From NCBI GenBank assembly GCA_000827325.1, contig KN832893.1, forward strand, positions 1-64,000: 64,000 bases of DNA, written 5' to 3'. The position numbers and the translations under genes are program-made. Below the pieces are notes generated by a model. It worked only from the letters and a program-made list of their open reading frames with translations. It was not told where the DNA came from and searched no databases. Shown piece by piece: positions 21,915 through 33,362 of this stretch (positions are counted from its first letter, which is position 1; every line of letters starts with the position of its first letter). This DNA is from Oidiodendron maius Zn (Eukaryota; Ascomycota; Leotiomycetes; Myxotrichaceae).

Positions 21915-23913
21915 ATGCAGCGCTGGGTGCCAGGACTAGGGACTGTGGAGGGAGTAAGCTCCACCGAACTCCCAAACATCGAGCAGTACAATGGGATCCC
22001 TTACGGATCCATTCCAGCCCGCTTCAGACAGGCGAAGTTGGTGGAAACATGGCCAGATAATAGATGGGATGGTACTAAATATGGGTAAGGAGTGGTCTCT
22101 CCTGGATGTTCCCCGTTAACTTTCAGGACTAATTCGACGAGTTTCGCAGACCAATCTGCCCATTTCCTAGAATGGTTATTGGACACGGACTCACGCAGGT
22201 CCGGCTACCACCACAGCATGACTATGATATGGATGAGTTCAAATGCCTGAATCTAAACGTTACATGTCCGAGAGGAAGCAAACCTGATAGTGGGTGGCCA
22301 GTGGCGGTTTGGATACATGGGTACGAAGCATGAAGAGCGTGTATCTGCCTCGGATAGACGATAAGACTGACATTAGTAAATAGTGGCGGCAACTGCGTAG
22401 GGATGGGTTCAGATCCTGGATATAGTGAGTTATGCATTCAGTTCTTGTGGTTATGAATTAACATGAACAACAAGATGGCGGACCTCTCGTAAACTTCTCG
22501 GTTGAAAAGGGAATTCCCATCATTGTGGTTACAATCAAGTGCGTGAACACTTTCCCTTCTGATACTACAAACAATACTTGACAAGAACCCTATTTACTTA
22601 CTATCTTCTCTCCTTCTAGCTATCGACTAGGTGCCTTTGGCTTTCTAGCTTCCGAAGAGCTCAAGAAGGACAACGCAGAAGCGGGGGACCATGGATTTGG
22701 AAACTACGGTCTCAGAGACCAGCTGGTCGCGTATGACTGGGTGAAGAAGAACATAGAAGCATTTGGTGGCGATTCAAACCGTATCACAGGCGTAGGGGAA
22801 AGTGCAGGTTCAAGTAAATGCAACCCCCCCCCCCCCCCCCCAAAAAACACTCACGCATCGTAACTAATGCCCCTGCGCAAGTCGACACACATACAACGAT
22901 GCTCTCTGAGTTATTTCAAGAGAAGATCCCCTTTACTCAGGCCATTCTTCAATCCGGAGTCTCGTCTCGCAATGTGAGAACACTACAGCAACAGCAGGTA
23001 GATTTCGATTTAATCGCTACCTATGTTAATATCCAGCCCAGTACTTCTGTCGCAGAGACGCTACAAGCACTTCGAGATGTACCAGCGGAAGATCTAGTTA
23101 AAGCATATATTGCTCTTGGGGCGCCAGTTCAGGCGTGGCAGGCTACAGCCGATGGATATTTCTTGAAGACACCATTCAAGGCGTCGTCCCTGTCATCTGT
23201 AACGTATCCAGCGAGCATCAAACGGATACTTATCGGAGATTGTACAGCGGAAGGACTTATATTCGCTCCACAGGTCAAAGCGATGAAGTTAGATTTTGAA
23301 AAAGTGCACGCTCTTGCTGTGAAGGAACTGGGCGAAGAAGCGAGCCAAGAGGTCATGCAAGCATATGGCATCAGTGAAGAACAGTCTCCTGAGCAACTGC
23401 ATTCAAGCGTCATCAAGATTGTGACTGATGTAGCATGGTCGCAACCAATTGAGGCTGTTGCGAGGTCATTCTCGAACGGAAATGTGTTCTACTACCACAT
23501 GTCCGAAGTCAATCCTTTCGATGGCCCGAATAAAGGCAGGTCAAAGACTCAAGCTTGAAGCTACATGGTAGAAGGAGTCAACTAACATGCTGTCATTAGG
23601 AACGGCCCACCACGGTGTCGACCTGCTATACATCTTCCTAACCTACCAGGCACACCTGCCTGTGCACCTCGCAAAACTTGCAGAGACAGTCGCCGGCCAC
23701 TGGCTATCGTTCATTAATAATAAACAGCCGTGGGCTCTATACAATCAGAAGGACGATGGGTCATCGACACTGATGATGTTTGGTCCAGAGGGTGCATCGA
23801 GGGAAGTTCCTGAGTCGACAAAGTTAGCATATAAGACACTCCAGCTATGCAAGAAATTACTAGACAATATTAGGAGGTTTGAAGAGGCTCTTTATAGAGA
23901 AACTACTAGCTAA
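21915..23913 (+). CDS. Type-B carboxylesterase (cholinesterase-like)
   Basis: Seven exons: 21915-22084, 22150-22320, 22384-22424, 22475-22538, 22620-22813, 22882-23535 and 23600-23913, giving 535 aa. Features are the YNGIPYG start block, ECLNLN-like [10 protein letters not shown], oxyanion HGGGN (split by intron 2), [10 protein letters not shown], nucleophile elbow GESAGS with Ser210, and the His region [11 protein letters not shown]. There is no signal peptide, so the enzyme is probably cytosolic and hydrolyses carboxylic esters. Intron 5 contains an 18-C homopolymer followed by six A. Intron 6 (23536-23599) fits the frame only with a GC donor (AAG|GCAGGT...TTAG). The position between two paralogous regulators and next to an SDR suggests a small regulated module. 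Confidence 0.9.
22824..22841 (+). repeat. 18-bp poly-C tract in carboxylesterase intron
   Basis: Eighteen consecutive C followed by six A, inside the intron 22814-22881 and ten bases after its GTAAAT donor. The length may vary between strains or be a sequencing artefact. Confidence 0.9.
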
Positions 23914-24714
23914 AGCTATTACTATAAAGTATAATATATATATATAGTAAGTTGATTAAATAAGCAAGTTAACTACTTTTTATAAGATCTATTATAAAAC
24001 TAATTATTATTTAATTATCTTGTTCAGAGGGTCAGGTTAATGCGCAGGTTGTAATCGTGAATCAAGGTGAAACTCAGTTATATTGACTATAGGCTTTCGG
24101 CATAGCAGAATGCCGAAAGCAGTAGGTAAAAAGAGCGATGCAGAGACAACTAAGGGGTTTAGACTACAGAGCACAACGCTTATTATATGCCTGCTTATGT
24201 GGCAACATGCGTAAGCCATTACGACTATACAGTCGTATGCTATTGCGTATATTGCCACTACTTCTGAGACATCGTGACATATGTGCTTGAAGCCCTAGTC
24301 AATATAAAGTATAGTATTATAATAAGTAGACATTTATTATAAAGTTGAAATTTCATAACTAGCTTATTATATCTACTACTGTTTAAACGTTACTATCTTG
24401 CCCTTGCTATAACTCTACCTGGTCTATCAAAAACGTATCCGGGGACTTTACTGCCTAGCAAATTGTACAAAAGCCCGGGTCCGGGAATATGAAACCCCCG
24501 CCCGCCATGTCAACTCCCTACATTGCGTCCCCACAGGGTCTAAATCCTTACCCCTCACGGTGTTAGTAATCTGGGCCACGGTTCCGGACATAGAGCTGAA
24601 TGTTTGATTTGCGAAACCAAAGACTGAATTAACCAAGTAAATGTCTTCCAGCTCTTGCTTTTACTCCTTGAAAACGTCTCTCCAATTCCTGGGTCTTGTA
24701 GATCTCGTGGCAAT
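23914..24714. other. Intergenic region with dispersed-repeat copy
   Basis: AT-rich, with a TATATATATA run at about 23933-23946, then the repeat at 24040-24310. ORFs at 24037-24258 and 24448-24636 are not credible genes. Confidence 0.4.
24040..24310 (+). repeat. Dispersed repeat, copy 2, with hairpin
   Basis: Partial direct copy of 9298-9540. It additionally contains a hairpin: GCTTTCGGCAT (24089-24099), a six-base loop, then ATGCCGAAAGC, a perfect 11-bp stem. Like copy 1 it lies downstream of a gene's stop codon (about 125 bp after the carboxylesterase). Confidence 0.5.
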
Positions 24715-25875
24715 ATGGCCGCCATAACGATAGATGAGAACGTTCTCTCGACTTGCAAAGATAAAGTCGTCATCATCACTGGTACATAACGCCTCAGTTC
24801 CCCCTCTTCCCATCAAACAGTTTGTACTTACTCTCCAATCCAGGAGGAGCAAATGGCATCGGAGCCGCAACGGCATCCCGTTTCTATCACGGCGGAGCCC
24901 ATGTCTTCTTCAGCGACATTGCTACGCAATCTGGCCGTGATCTAGAAAAGTCACTACAAGCAGACACCAACTCTGGGAATGGAACGTGTTGTTTCATGAC
25001 TGTGGATGTGTGCGATTACAGGGCGCTTTTGAACTTGTTTGAGACCGCGTATAAAGTCTTTGGACAGATTGATGTTGCAATTTATAGCGCAGGTGTGACC
25101 GAGAGGCCGGGTTGGGTTATAGGTGCAGACGTCGATGTAGAAAGTGTGAAGCAAGTAAGTGTCGCTTTCTCGCTCCTCTTCTAGCTTTAGCAAAGCATGA
25201 AAGGCTGATGAACAATAGTACCCAAAACCACTGATGGATCTCATAGACATCAACCTCAACGGCTGTCTATACTTCACCCGCATCGCACTCGCCTACCTAA
25301 AAGACGGCGCCTCGCCTTCGCCCTCTCCAACTAAATCCCTAACTCTCATTTCCTCCGCGCAAGCCTTCCAAGAAGGCCCCGGGCTCTGCGGTTACGCAGC
25401 ATCCAAAACTGGCATCCTCGGCCTTATGCGCTCGCTACGCCTCCTCGCGCCGAAAATCTGCAACACGCGCGTCAACATGATCTGTCCCTGGGCAACAGAT
25501 ACCGCAATGATAGCAGCGCATGTTCATCTCTTCAAGGACAATGGGATCCCATTAAATAGCGCTGATGAGGTGGCGGGGTACGTCCAGATGGTAGCTTTGG
25601 ATGGGGCGTGTAATGGGAGGGCGGTTTATGTTGGGGGCGGGAAGGGGTGGGATGTTGAGGTGGGGTTTAAGGATAGTTTGGAGGTGTGGTTGGGGAGGGA
25701 GAATGCGGAAGGGTGGAGGTTGCAGGATGAGGTGTTTGGGAAAGTGAGTTGTGCTTGTTGTCCTTTTTCTGGGTTTCCTTGTGTGGAGATGATGAATGCT
25801 GACATTTAGATTTGTAGTTGGATTGGATGGAGAGTAAGTAATGGATATGATAGTACGGCGCAAAATGGGCGGTGA
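24715..25875 (+). CDS. Short-chain dehydrogenase/reductase
   Basis: Four exons: 24715-24781, 24844-25154, 25219-25743 and 25810-25875 (322 aa), with introns of 62, 64 and 66 nt. The last intron (GTGAGT...GCTGACATTTAG) has a strong branch point; if unspliced the protein ends instead at 25809 with a different tail. The TGGANGIG nucleotide-binding motif (residues 22-29) is split by intron 1. SAG replaces the usual NAG. Catalytic Ser172, Tyr185 and Lys189 (YAASK) are present. SDIAT after strand 2 suggests NAD(H). It is similar in class to the SDR at 11325-12201 but not a close duplicate. It converges with regulator B, with only 82 bp between stop codons, and follows the carboxylesterase on the same strand. 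Confidence 0.88.
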
Positions 25876-25957
25876 AGAGAATATGTACCAGATCTGGATA
25901 TGTTGATATGTTGATAGAGCTTATGCTGAGATTAAGGAGGTGTGGGCTTCTCAAAAT

Positions 25958-28215
25958 TTATCCTTCTCTAAATGCTTTTACAAAATCTATAGAAAGTCAG
26001 CGTTCTTTCACCTGACAGGTCTACATCCCCAGCTCACCAAGTAAAAAGAGACCAATATTCCAGTAATGTGCAAAGTGCCTCAAGATCAACACCAACATAT
26101 CCTCCTGGATACTCGATTGAGAAGTATCCCCCCCATTCTGCTCCTTCCTCATATGTCTCGCGAACCGTAACATTATTGCCGCAGGCCCAATGATTATCGA
26201 CACCATAGTCGGTGGTGCGAATCCAATGAAGCTCGGAAACCATGACTGGTATATCCGGAAGACTTCGCTGGCAGGTTGGAAGTAAGTTTCGATGCGGACG
26301 GGGGATGAGGGAGTGGGTTTGCGGGGTTGTTCGATGCCAGGTGATATTTTGTCGACGAAGCGGTTTAAGGGCGTGAGGATAGGGTCAGATGAGCTGCGGC
26401 TTAGGATCATGCAAGTCGCGATGCGGGCCCTACACATAGTGATTAGAACAGCGATAGAAGAATCTTGAAATGTTGTACGTACGATTGTACCATCAAGCGA
26501 GTCAAAGTGCTCCAATTCGATTTGCTACATGTATTGTCATCCAACAGAGGGTTCTTAACACCGCAGCGAAATTTTTCGTGAAACAAGAGGGAGAAGCAGC
26601 TCACAACTGTCTCGATGTCGTTGATGCTTTTCAAGGAAACATGTCTCTGCTGGCAGAGTTCAAGGGCTTGAGCCAGGATAAAATTACTGATCAAAAACCA
26701 TGCTCGTTCATCTTGGTTGGGCGAATCTCTCAGAGCCTTCCAACACTGCAAAAGATCTGAGCTCAGCATGGCGGATCTGACAGGCGTGTTTGAAAACCAG
26801 GCTTCGTCAGAAACTGGCAAGAAAACGAAAACTCGATTCCAATTGATCGTGAAAGGACGCCGGGAGGATATCGAGTCAAAGGCATCGAGTTCCCAAATGC
26901 ACCACCAGGCGCGCCTTTGTCCTTCCTTTCTCACCCACTGCTCGGAATCCACTGAATCTGGCTCGTCTTCGTCAATTCTGTGAAGTCCGAGATCGTATGC
27001 GAATCTAATGCACGTGGCCACCATCAGATCGCAGCCCAAAGCTGGCCTGCATGCTTGGTTGTAGTAAGCAAGAAGGATGTGGCCCTGAAGCCAGACCAGG
27101 GAGGTACTATGGGGTATTGAATCCTGGATCATCTTGTGATATATCGCTTGAGCTTGGCGGGCGAACTGACTACCCCGTTCTTTCGGGTTCATACCACCGA
27201 AATAGGAAGAGGACGAAAACCGTGCTGATAATGCTAGCATACCGTAAAACATGTAGGCACGATCTATAGTCAAGTTGATGTACCTCGTTTCATTGTTTCT
27301 CTCAAGATAGTATTGCTCGAACCGCGGTCTATGAAAGAGTGGTAAGAAGACTTGTATGCGTTGGAAATAGAGTTCGATTCTGTGGCCATCAGATACAGTT
27401 CTGGTTGAGAGAGCATTGTACATACAGCTCGTCAACCACCTGGGGAGGAACATTCAGAGAAGTCTTTTCTTCATGTCCTCTAAGTGGAGATGTCTCCGCG
27501 TCAGTGAAGTATGGAGATGGCAGCTGATCTTGACTATTCTCGGCAATCAAGGTTCTCGAGGCCGAGCGTTCAGTTGAAACTGGGAGCATCCTTTCGTTGC
27601 AGCTGCCTGCTAACATGGAGCTCTGAGCTGTGTATTGAGGTAGAGTTTCCGTCATCCAGATATCTGGGACTGTCCGGCCGAGGAAATCTAGCATATCTTG
27701 ATCTGTTGGAGACGGATGAAAAGCGACCTCGGTTCCCAATGTGCTGGTGAGATTTTCCCACTCCATCCCATTGCTGTTGGAGTCTGCATTATGATTTTCT
27801 GTGCACTGCTCCAGATTCTGATTTGCGTCCGTGAGGAAGCGCGAGTTATCGTCTGAGTCTGTCAAATTCAATATGTCTTCGTGATCTTGCCGATAGATAT
27901 GACGTACTGTCAGCACTTATCTCATCCGGTAATGTACTCATACTCCGCAATCGGTCTCGGACCCGGGACTTGCGTTGAGGATATACACAGGAAGCACGTA
28001 TACGGAAACAAAGCGAACATGTTGGCTTCTTGCCATCACCTACATTTATTGTGAGCTTTGCGACTAGCCATCATCATTGATCCTATAGATCAAACCTACA
28101 CTTGGTCTTCTTCCTTACAAATGTCAGCAAGCTCTCTCGAAGTATGAGGTAATAACTCAAAATACCTTTTACAACTCTCACAAGCACGATTGGTTGTCGC
28201 CGACCGACGATCCAT
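25958..28215 (-). CDS. Zn2Cys6 transcription factor, paralogue B
   Basis: Seven exons: 28215-28166, 28113-28100, 28039-27908, 27858-27426, 27379-26483, 26429-26038 and 25986-25958, total 1947 nt, 648 aa. The 14-nt second exon, as in paralogue A, completes a zinc cluster with Cys at 12, 15, 22, 29, 32 and 39. The following PQRKSR linker is shared. The regulatory domain begins LIELYFQRIQVFLPLFHRPRF and includes YGMLALSARFS, ALGCDLMVATC and SSRRPFT. The final exon reads LLDFVKAFREG. Exon boundaries coincide with paralogue A throughout, so the two arose by duplication and then diverged. Exon 3 could end a few bases earlier (GTGCTG donor) without changing phase. It probably acts as a nuclear activator on nearby genes. 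Confidence 0.9.
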
Positions 28216-28824
28216 GTCGAGGTCTTCTACGGCTTCTATGTCATGAATTATGTTCTCGTCACGCTATATAGCGTCTAGAAACACATCCCGACTGCAGCGT
28301 AAATACGTGAATGAGAGGTTGAATCTCTAGTCCCTGGGGACGACAGAGTAATCAGACAGGTGCGGGGTCGTCCCTGAGGTTAGTGGCTTAGCGGCTTGTT
28401 CTGGACTGACCGGGGTATCCCGACCTTTGCGATTTGAATTGATGCAGCTTGGTGTCATGGGTCGGGCACGAGATGATCAGATGTTGTAACAAGCAATCCC
28501 CGATTGAAGTAAGCTGTGGTCTCGGGCAAACACGACTATCGGGACGAGCTCGACTTGTTGAAGTTGTAACTTAATACCGAATGATACCCCTTGCATAACT
28601 ATCAATTACCCTTTTTGGCGAACTACGGTGTGTATATTAGTCATCAAGTTCAGCTCTGAAAACTGGAATCAAACATGGTCCACGTGATGCTAGATACACG
28701 TGAAGGGGGTAGAGTGTAAGAACATCTCCTCTACTTCAACCTAGACCTTTTCTCTTTAGTTTTGTATTCTAAGTTTACAAATCGACATTATGCTTCTACC
28801 CGGAGGCCTCTTTGCTCGATAAAT
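28216..28824. other. Intergenic region upstream of regulator B
   Basis: No gene found. CACGTG-type E-box cores occur at about 28681 (CCACGTGATG) and 28698 (ACACGTGAAG). It ends at the inverted-repeat element. Confidence 0.4.
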
Positions 28825-29417
28825 AAAGGGACCAGCTAAATCGTTGCCACCTTTCCGCCTTAGGACGGATGACTCATTGCATCACGTGTACGTTCGCTGT
28901 AATACAGTACTTTTCTCTACGCGATTGTATGTACCTCCAGTATATCAACACAAGCCTCAATTGTTTTGCCCTCTGCCTGTCCAGGGTCGAGGACGCCCAT
29001 GTAGTGCTCTAAAGGGGGCGTTGTACGACCTTCTAATACTCGCCGAGAGCTTTCTGCCTTTGAGAACACTTCTAGTTCCACCTCTACTGCTTTAATCGAC
29101 CTCAGGAGCCTCTTTATATCGTCGATTCAGGGCTAGTTTAGCTTCGAAATAACCACTAAGATGTAACTAGAACTCAAGCTAAGAGGTGGTATATGCGTGG
29201 CATATCATCAATATGTCAGTTAGATAGCCTAGTAGATGTTCTAACTACAACTGCATCACTTATAGAGGGCCTGTAATTGAAGGCATTGAGTTAGAATTGA
29301 AGGTGGCATCAAAGATACATGCGATCGCGTAGAAGAAAGTACTATTGCGTAGATACACGTGATGCTGAGTCATTTGTCCTGAAGCGGAAAGGAGGCAGCG
29401 ATTTAGCTGGTCCCTTT
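28825..29417. mobile_element. 593-bp inverted-repeat element (MITE-like), family 1
   Basis: The ends are long inverted repeats. The left end starts AAAGGGACCAGCTAAATCG and the right end is its complement, finishing CGATTTAGCTGGTCCCTTT. Similarity of the arms continues inward for roughly 110 bp and includes GGA(C)..ATGACTCA, CACGTGTA and AGTACTTT blocks. No transposase is encoded; the 83-codon ORF at 28844-29095 is part of the element. A further single-ended copy is at 35386-35505. The target-site duplication is not clear. Confidence 0.82.
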
Positions 29418-29744
29418 GTATGATGTCACAGCACATTTACCGTGTTGAGCTTTCTATGGCCAACAGTCCCTGCTGTCGTGTGAGGTGCATTGCACACGCT
29501 GAATATCAGTGCTCGAAAACCTAAGTTTTGGTAATCAGGACCCCGACTTCAAACTGGTGTCCTTAGAGATACAGTAATAACAACCCGCCAGATGCTCTCG
29601 CTTCACGGACGCTCTAGCATGGCGCACGAGGGAGGAGAATTCAGATCTATCACCTTAAGTGCACAACGGGATATGTCATCTCCCCCATCTCTTTAGAGCA
29701 CAACATTTCTAACATGAAGCACTTCTCAATAATAAACCTGCTTT
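29418..29744. other. Intergenic region
   Basis: 327 bp between the inverted-repeat element and the 3' end of the FAD monooxygenase gene. No features recognised. Confidence 0.4.
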
Positions 29745-31141
29745 CTAAATCGACAAAGGCACCCTCCTCGCCTCCGCCTGTACATCATAATTCCACATGT
29801 CATCCGACACCGTCCCCCCCTTCGCATCCTTCTGGTGCCACTTCTTCGCATTCTGCCTCCCACTATCCACAACCTCCGTACACCTCGGCAGCCTCAAATC
29901 TTGAAAAGCCTTCAGCGCAGCTGGAATCTGTTCCTTTCTTTCAACACGCGCCAGAACCTCCGCAATTGCAGCCCCGTCCTCGATCCCCATACCTGCTCCC
30001 TGGGCTGCTGACGGCAGCATTGCATGCGAAGCATCGCCGATAAGTACGATCTTGCCCCTAGGAAAGATCCACGAGTTCATGGGTGCGAGGTCGCAGAGTT
30101 TCCATTCCAAGACGTTCTCTTGCGGTAGGTGCCGGAGGATATTTTCGAGCAGGGGGTCCCAGTGTGCAAATCTATCATGGAACTCGGATGGTGGGACTGG
30201 GACAACGAACTTGGGGCCGGTGGTGTGTATTGCAGGTTGGGTGGAAACGAGGTTGTAGTATTCGCCTTGGCGGATGGGATATCCAAGGACGTGACAACCT
30301 TCTCCTACCCTGTCCTGAAGTTAGGACCTTCAATTTACTCATGTATCTGGGCTTGAAACTTACCATACGTAAGTAGTCTGATTGCTTATCTCCATAATCT
30401 GAGACAATTCTGGATCGTTTTCAAACTCGCTTCGATGGATGAGGGCTCGATAGGCTGAATTTCCGCTGAATCGTGGTTCAGTGTACTGCCCCAGAAGCTC
30501 TCCTCTTGATCGTGATCGATAACCTGCCAACACCGTATATAAGCCCCAAGTCTCAATATATGTAGCAAAATTCAAGCCTTACCATCAGCAGCAAGAATAA
30601 CATCTCCTCGAACCACACTCCCGTCCTCCAACAAAGCGCTCGGTGCGTCCCAGTCATATTTCTGGACCCTGGCTCCCATCTGAATCACCACACCACTTTC
30701 TATTGCCTTCTCCAATAGTGCTTCATGCAAGTCCGCCCTATGGATTTGCCAGTTCGGAGCACCGAGATTTTCTTCCGTGCCTTCGTACGTGCGCTCATCT
30801 AGCACACTCCCATCGTCGAATTTCTTGAAGACGACTCTTTTCATGTCGATACCGCATGCCTCTAGGCGGTTTCGTAAGCCCATGCCCATCAGGATACGAG
30901 TTGCATTCGCGGAAATCATGAGACCGGCTCCGATCTGTAGTTAGGGGTTAGTGAGGGGTTTTTTCTTTGTTGGAAAGGTTTAGTGAGAGGGGGATGTTTG
31001 GTTTACGCTGGAGAATTTGGGGGAGGATTCGAGGACGGTGACGTTAAAGCCTTTGGCTTTGCATGCAATTGCGGTGCTCAGTCCTGCGATCCCGGATCCG
31101 ACGACGATAACGTCGAACTTGGGAATAGGTTTTGACGCCAT
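29745..31141 (-). CDS. FAD-dependent monooxygenase (salicylate hydroxylase-like)
   Basis: Four exons on the minus strand: 31141-31007, 30934-30583, 30523-30364 and 30309-29745 (403 aa), with introns of 72, 59 and 54 nt. The Rossmann GSGIAG is at residues 15-20 followed by a Glu-ended strand (VLES). The DG motif is at LAADG, and the second FAD/pyrophosphate motif LIGDASHAM at about 305-313 is followed by QGAGMGIEDG. The protein is a class A flavoprotein hydroxylase of the salicylate 1-monooxygenase/kynurenine 3-monooxygenase group, expected to hydroxylate an aromatic ring using NAD(P)H and O2. It has no membrane anchor. It is the intact relative of the relic at 4856-5246. The 5' end faces a large gene-free region. 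Confidence 0.9.
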
Positions 31142-33362
31142 GACTGCTGTCGAAATTTCAAGAGAGGGATGAAACGACCCAAAGCTGTCAGAACGATGTC
31201 TTTTACAGTTCGCAGTCAATATCTTGCTTCGTCAAGGGAGGTTTGGGGAACAGGTGATGCTCGAACACAGCGAAGCATTATACATTCCAATAACCTGGTA
31301 CCCCGTGCAATTTCCAGGAGCCTTGCAATCGTGGGGTTCGCGGAGTTCCTTGCAAATGTCCGAACTATCTTGGCACGGCGTTTCCAACGCCACCGCGGCG
31401 ATTCGCTTAAATTCACGGACATGTCTCAAAGAAATGGGGTGCCACGAAACCTTTCATATTGCGGTCATGATTTACGGCATTGCTTGTGGATTTCCCGGCA
31501 AGTCAGCACTTGATTCCAAAAATTGTAGGTGCGTTGGAACTTGGCTGTGCTCTGTTCGCGCGCCTTTGGCGTTTGGACGCGCCCCCAGCCTGATTGACGC
31601 GTCGGATTCGCTCCGTCCACCCTTCTGCCTCTCCGCAGCTTCCCAACTCAATTCGAAGGAGCGACTAGATGAATGAACGGCCGGGTGAATCTCTCAAAGC
31701 GTATATACCAGCAGAATTGCAATGTGTAACCGAGTACTTTTCAAGGCCACCAGGCCGTTTAAAGAGCGAGTGTGACGTTTCACGGTTCGGCTTACTAATA
31801 CAGCACAAAAAAGGCTAACTTAGCTCAACTCGATGCCTTTATTGGCTAGAGAAACTATGAGATATAGTGCGGTCAGATTATATTTGAGTATAATATTTCT
31901 AACACTTAAGAGACAGACTCCTTAACTCTAGCCATCTTCGCAGCCATGAGATTCTGTAAGGGAAGTCGGAAGCTGGGGGGACAGAAAAGGCAAACAGAGA
32001 CTTCAGCACGAAGATACCCCTTCACAATTATTACGGAACATTAGAACTGCAAAAAACTCAAGTTGCAAAATCTGGCCAACTTAAAACCTATGGAATCCTG
32101 CTGGACCGGCCGAGCTTAAACTCTCCAACAAGGCGAAGAGAACTCCATACACAACGGTCGCCGTAGTACAGTACCAGCACCAACAGGCATCTACAGCCGA
32201 CCTTATGATGTAGGACAGCCAAATCCCGTTCACAATCTCTGCAGTCACAAGTTACCCTTTTTCCTCCTTACTTTAGTATTCGCGTAAAATACAGCATTGC
32301 TACCTGTGGGCGTCACCCTCGTCGTGATACGTACTCTAGGGCTGTCACATTGATAGAAGCAACCTACGAGCACTATCCTATTGTACAGTTGTACGTGCCG
32401 TTACATCTAACCTTTATGATGCAAAATCAAGCTTTGGAGACCAAAAGTCTTGATGCCTTATATTATATAATAAGTGACCAAATTCTCGCAATATTATTAG
32501 TACACAGTTCTGCTCTGATTCGTGGGAATTTTTGCACAGGCCAATTGTGCTAGTGACTTGCTACTTACAGTTCCGCCACTAGGATTTTGGTTTGCATCAG
32601 CACTCTGGCTTTGAATCGAGCAGAATACGTAGTCGAGTTTGGAGTTACACAACCGCAGGTGCTTGGCTCTGCCACTGGCCACGGGCACATACCAAGGTCA
32701 TTATGTCACAGAGTGTATCGCTCTTTTCCATTGGTCGCTTTACGAGCGCTCGTTCGTTCGTTCGGATTACTGTACGAGGTGTTGCTTGTTGGTGCAGGGC
32801 TTTTATGAGTGGCTGAAGCAATGAATTACTAAGCACATAGAATCGAATACAGGTGATATTTTGACTCAGCTAACTAGCTACAGGGTGTCTGAATAGCCTC
32901 CTTATATATTCGAATATTCAGTGATTCCACCGATATTCGGCGCCGAATATCGGTGTGTTCAGGCCCTAGGTTCTGGGACTGAGTTCATGTTATCACCACT
33001 AAATGAAGCCGTATTCGGATGCCAGTTGCCCCTTTGCCACCTTAGTCAGCATCCATCGACATTGCTCGCTACAGTAAGGGTTGTAAGGATTACCGATGAC
33101 GGGGTACGGGTTTGCTGGGGATCGAGGAAACATTGATGCCAATACCTTTAAGAGCGAGTGATGCAACGGGGGCGGCATAGGGGCCGGAGGGGCTATTTCG
33201 TTGAACTCCGAGAGGCCCCGGACTGAACTATGAAGCATACGTAACTTTCGGGCTCAACTCTCCACCACGAAGCAGGCAGAGCCGGAGAGTGTTAATATGC
33301 AAACTAATATTCTACCAGCGGAAGCTAAATCATGACCGCAGCTGGATTGGTCACGAAGCAAG
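31142..33362. other. Gene-poor region of 2.2 kb
   Basis: The first 600 bp are the GC-richer promoter side of the monooxygenase; an ORF at 31224-31676 lacks an ATG and domains. 31740-32500 is mixed AT-rich DNA. 32510-32660 has degenerate similarity to the inverted-repeat family at 33363-33862 (CTCTGATTCGTG, GCAGAATACGTAGTCGAG). A perfect palindrome lies at 32928-32955. Confidence 0.4.
32928..32955. repeat. Perfect 28-bp palindrome
   Basis: CACCGATATTCGGC is followed immediately by its exact reverse complement with no spacer. Such a zero-loop palindrome can extrude as a cruciform or bind a dimeric protein. No gene lies within 1 kb on either side except the cysteine-rich gene at 34011. Confidence 0.9.

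Noticed and set aside
22818-22880. Apparent proline-rich N-terminus (six prolines) of a separate protein
   Set aside because: It is the translated poly-C tract of an intron; the true exon joins GESAGS to the following IDTHTTMLS.
31224-31676. 150-codon plus-strand ORF upstream of the FAD monooxygenase
   Set aside because: No ATG start, no domain motifs, and it lies in the promoter side of a well-supported gene; antisense frames are similarly open because of local GC content.
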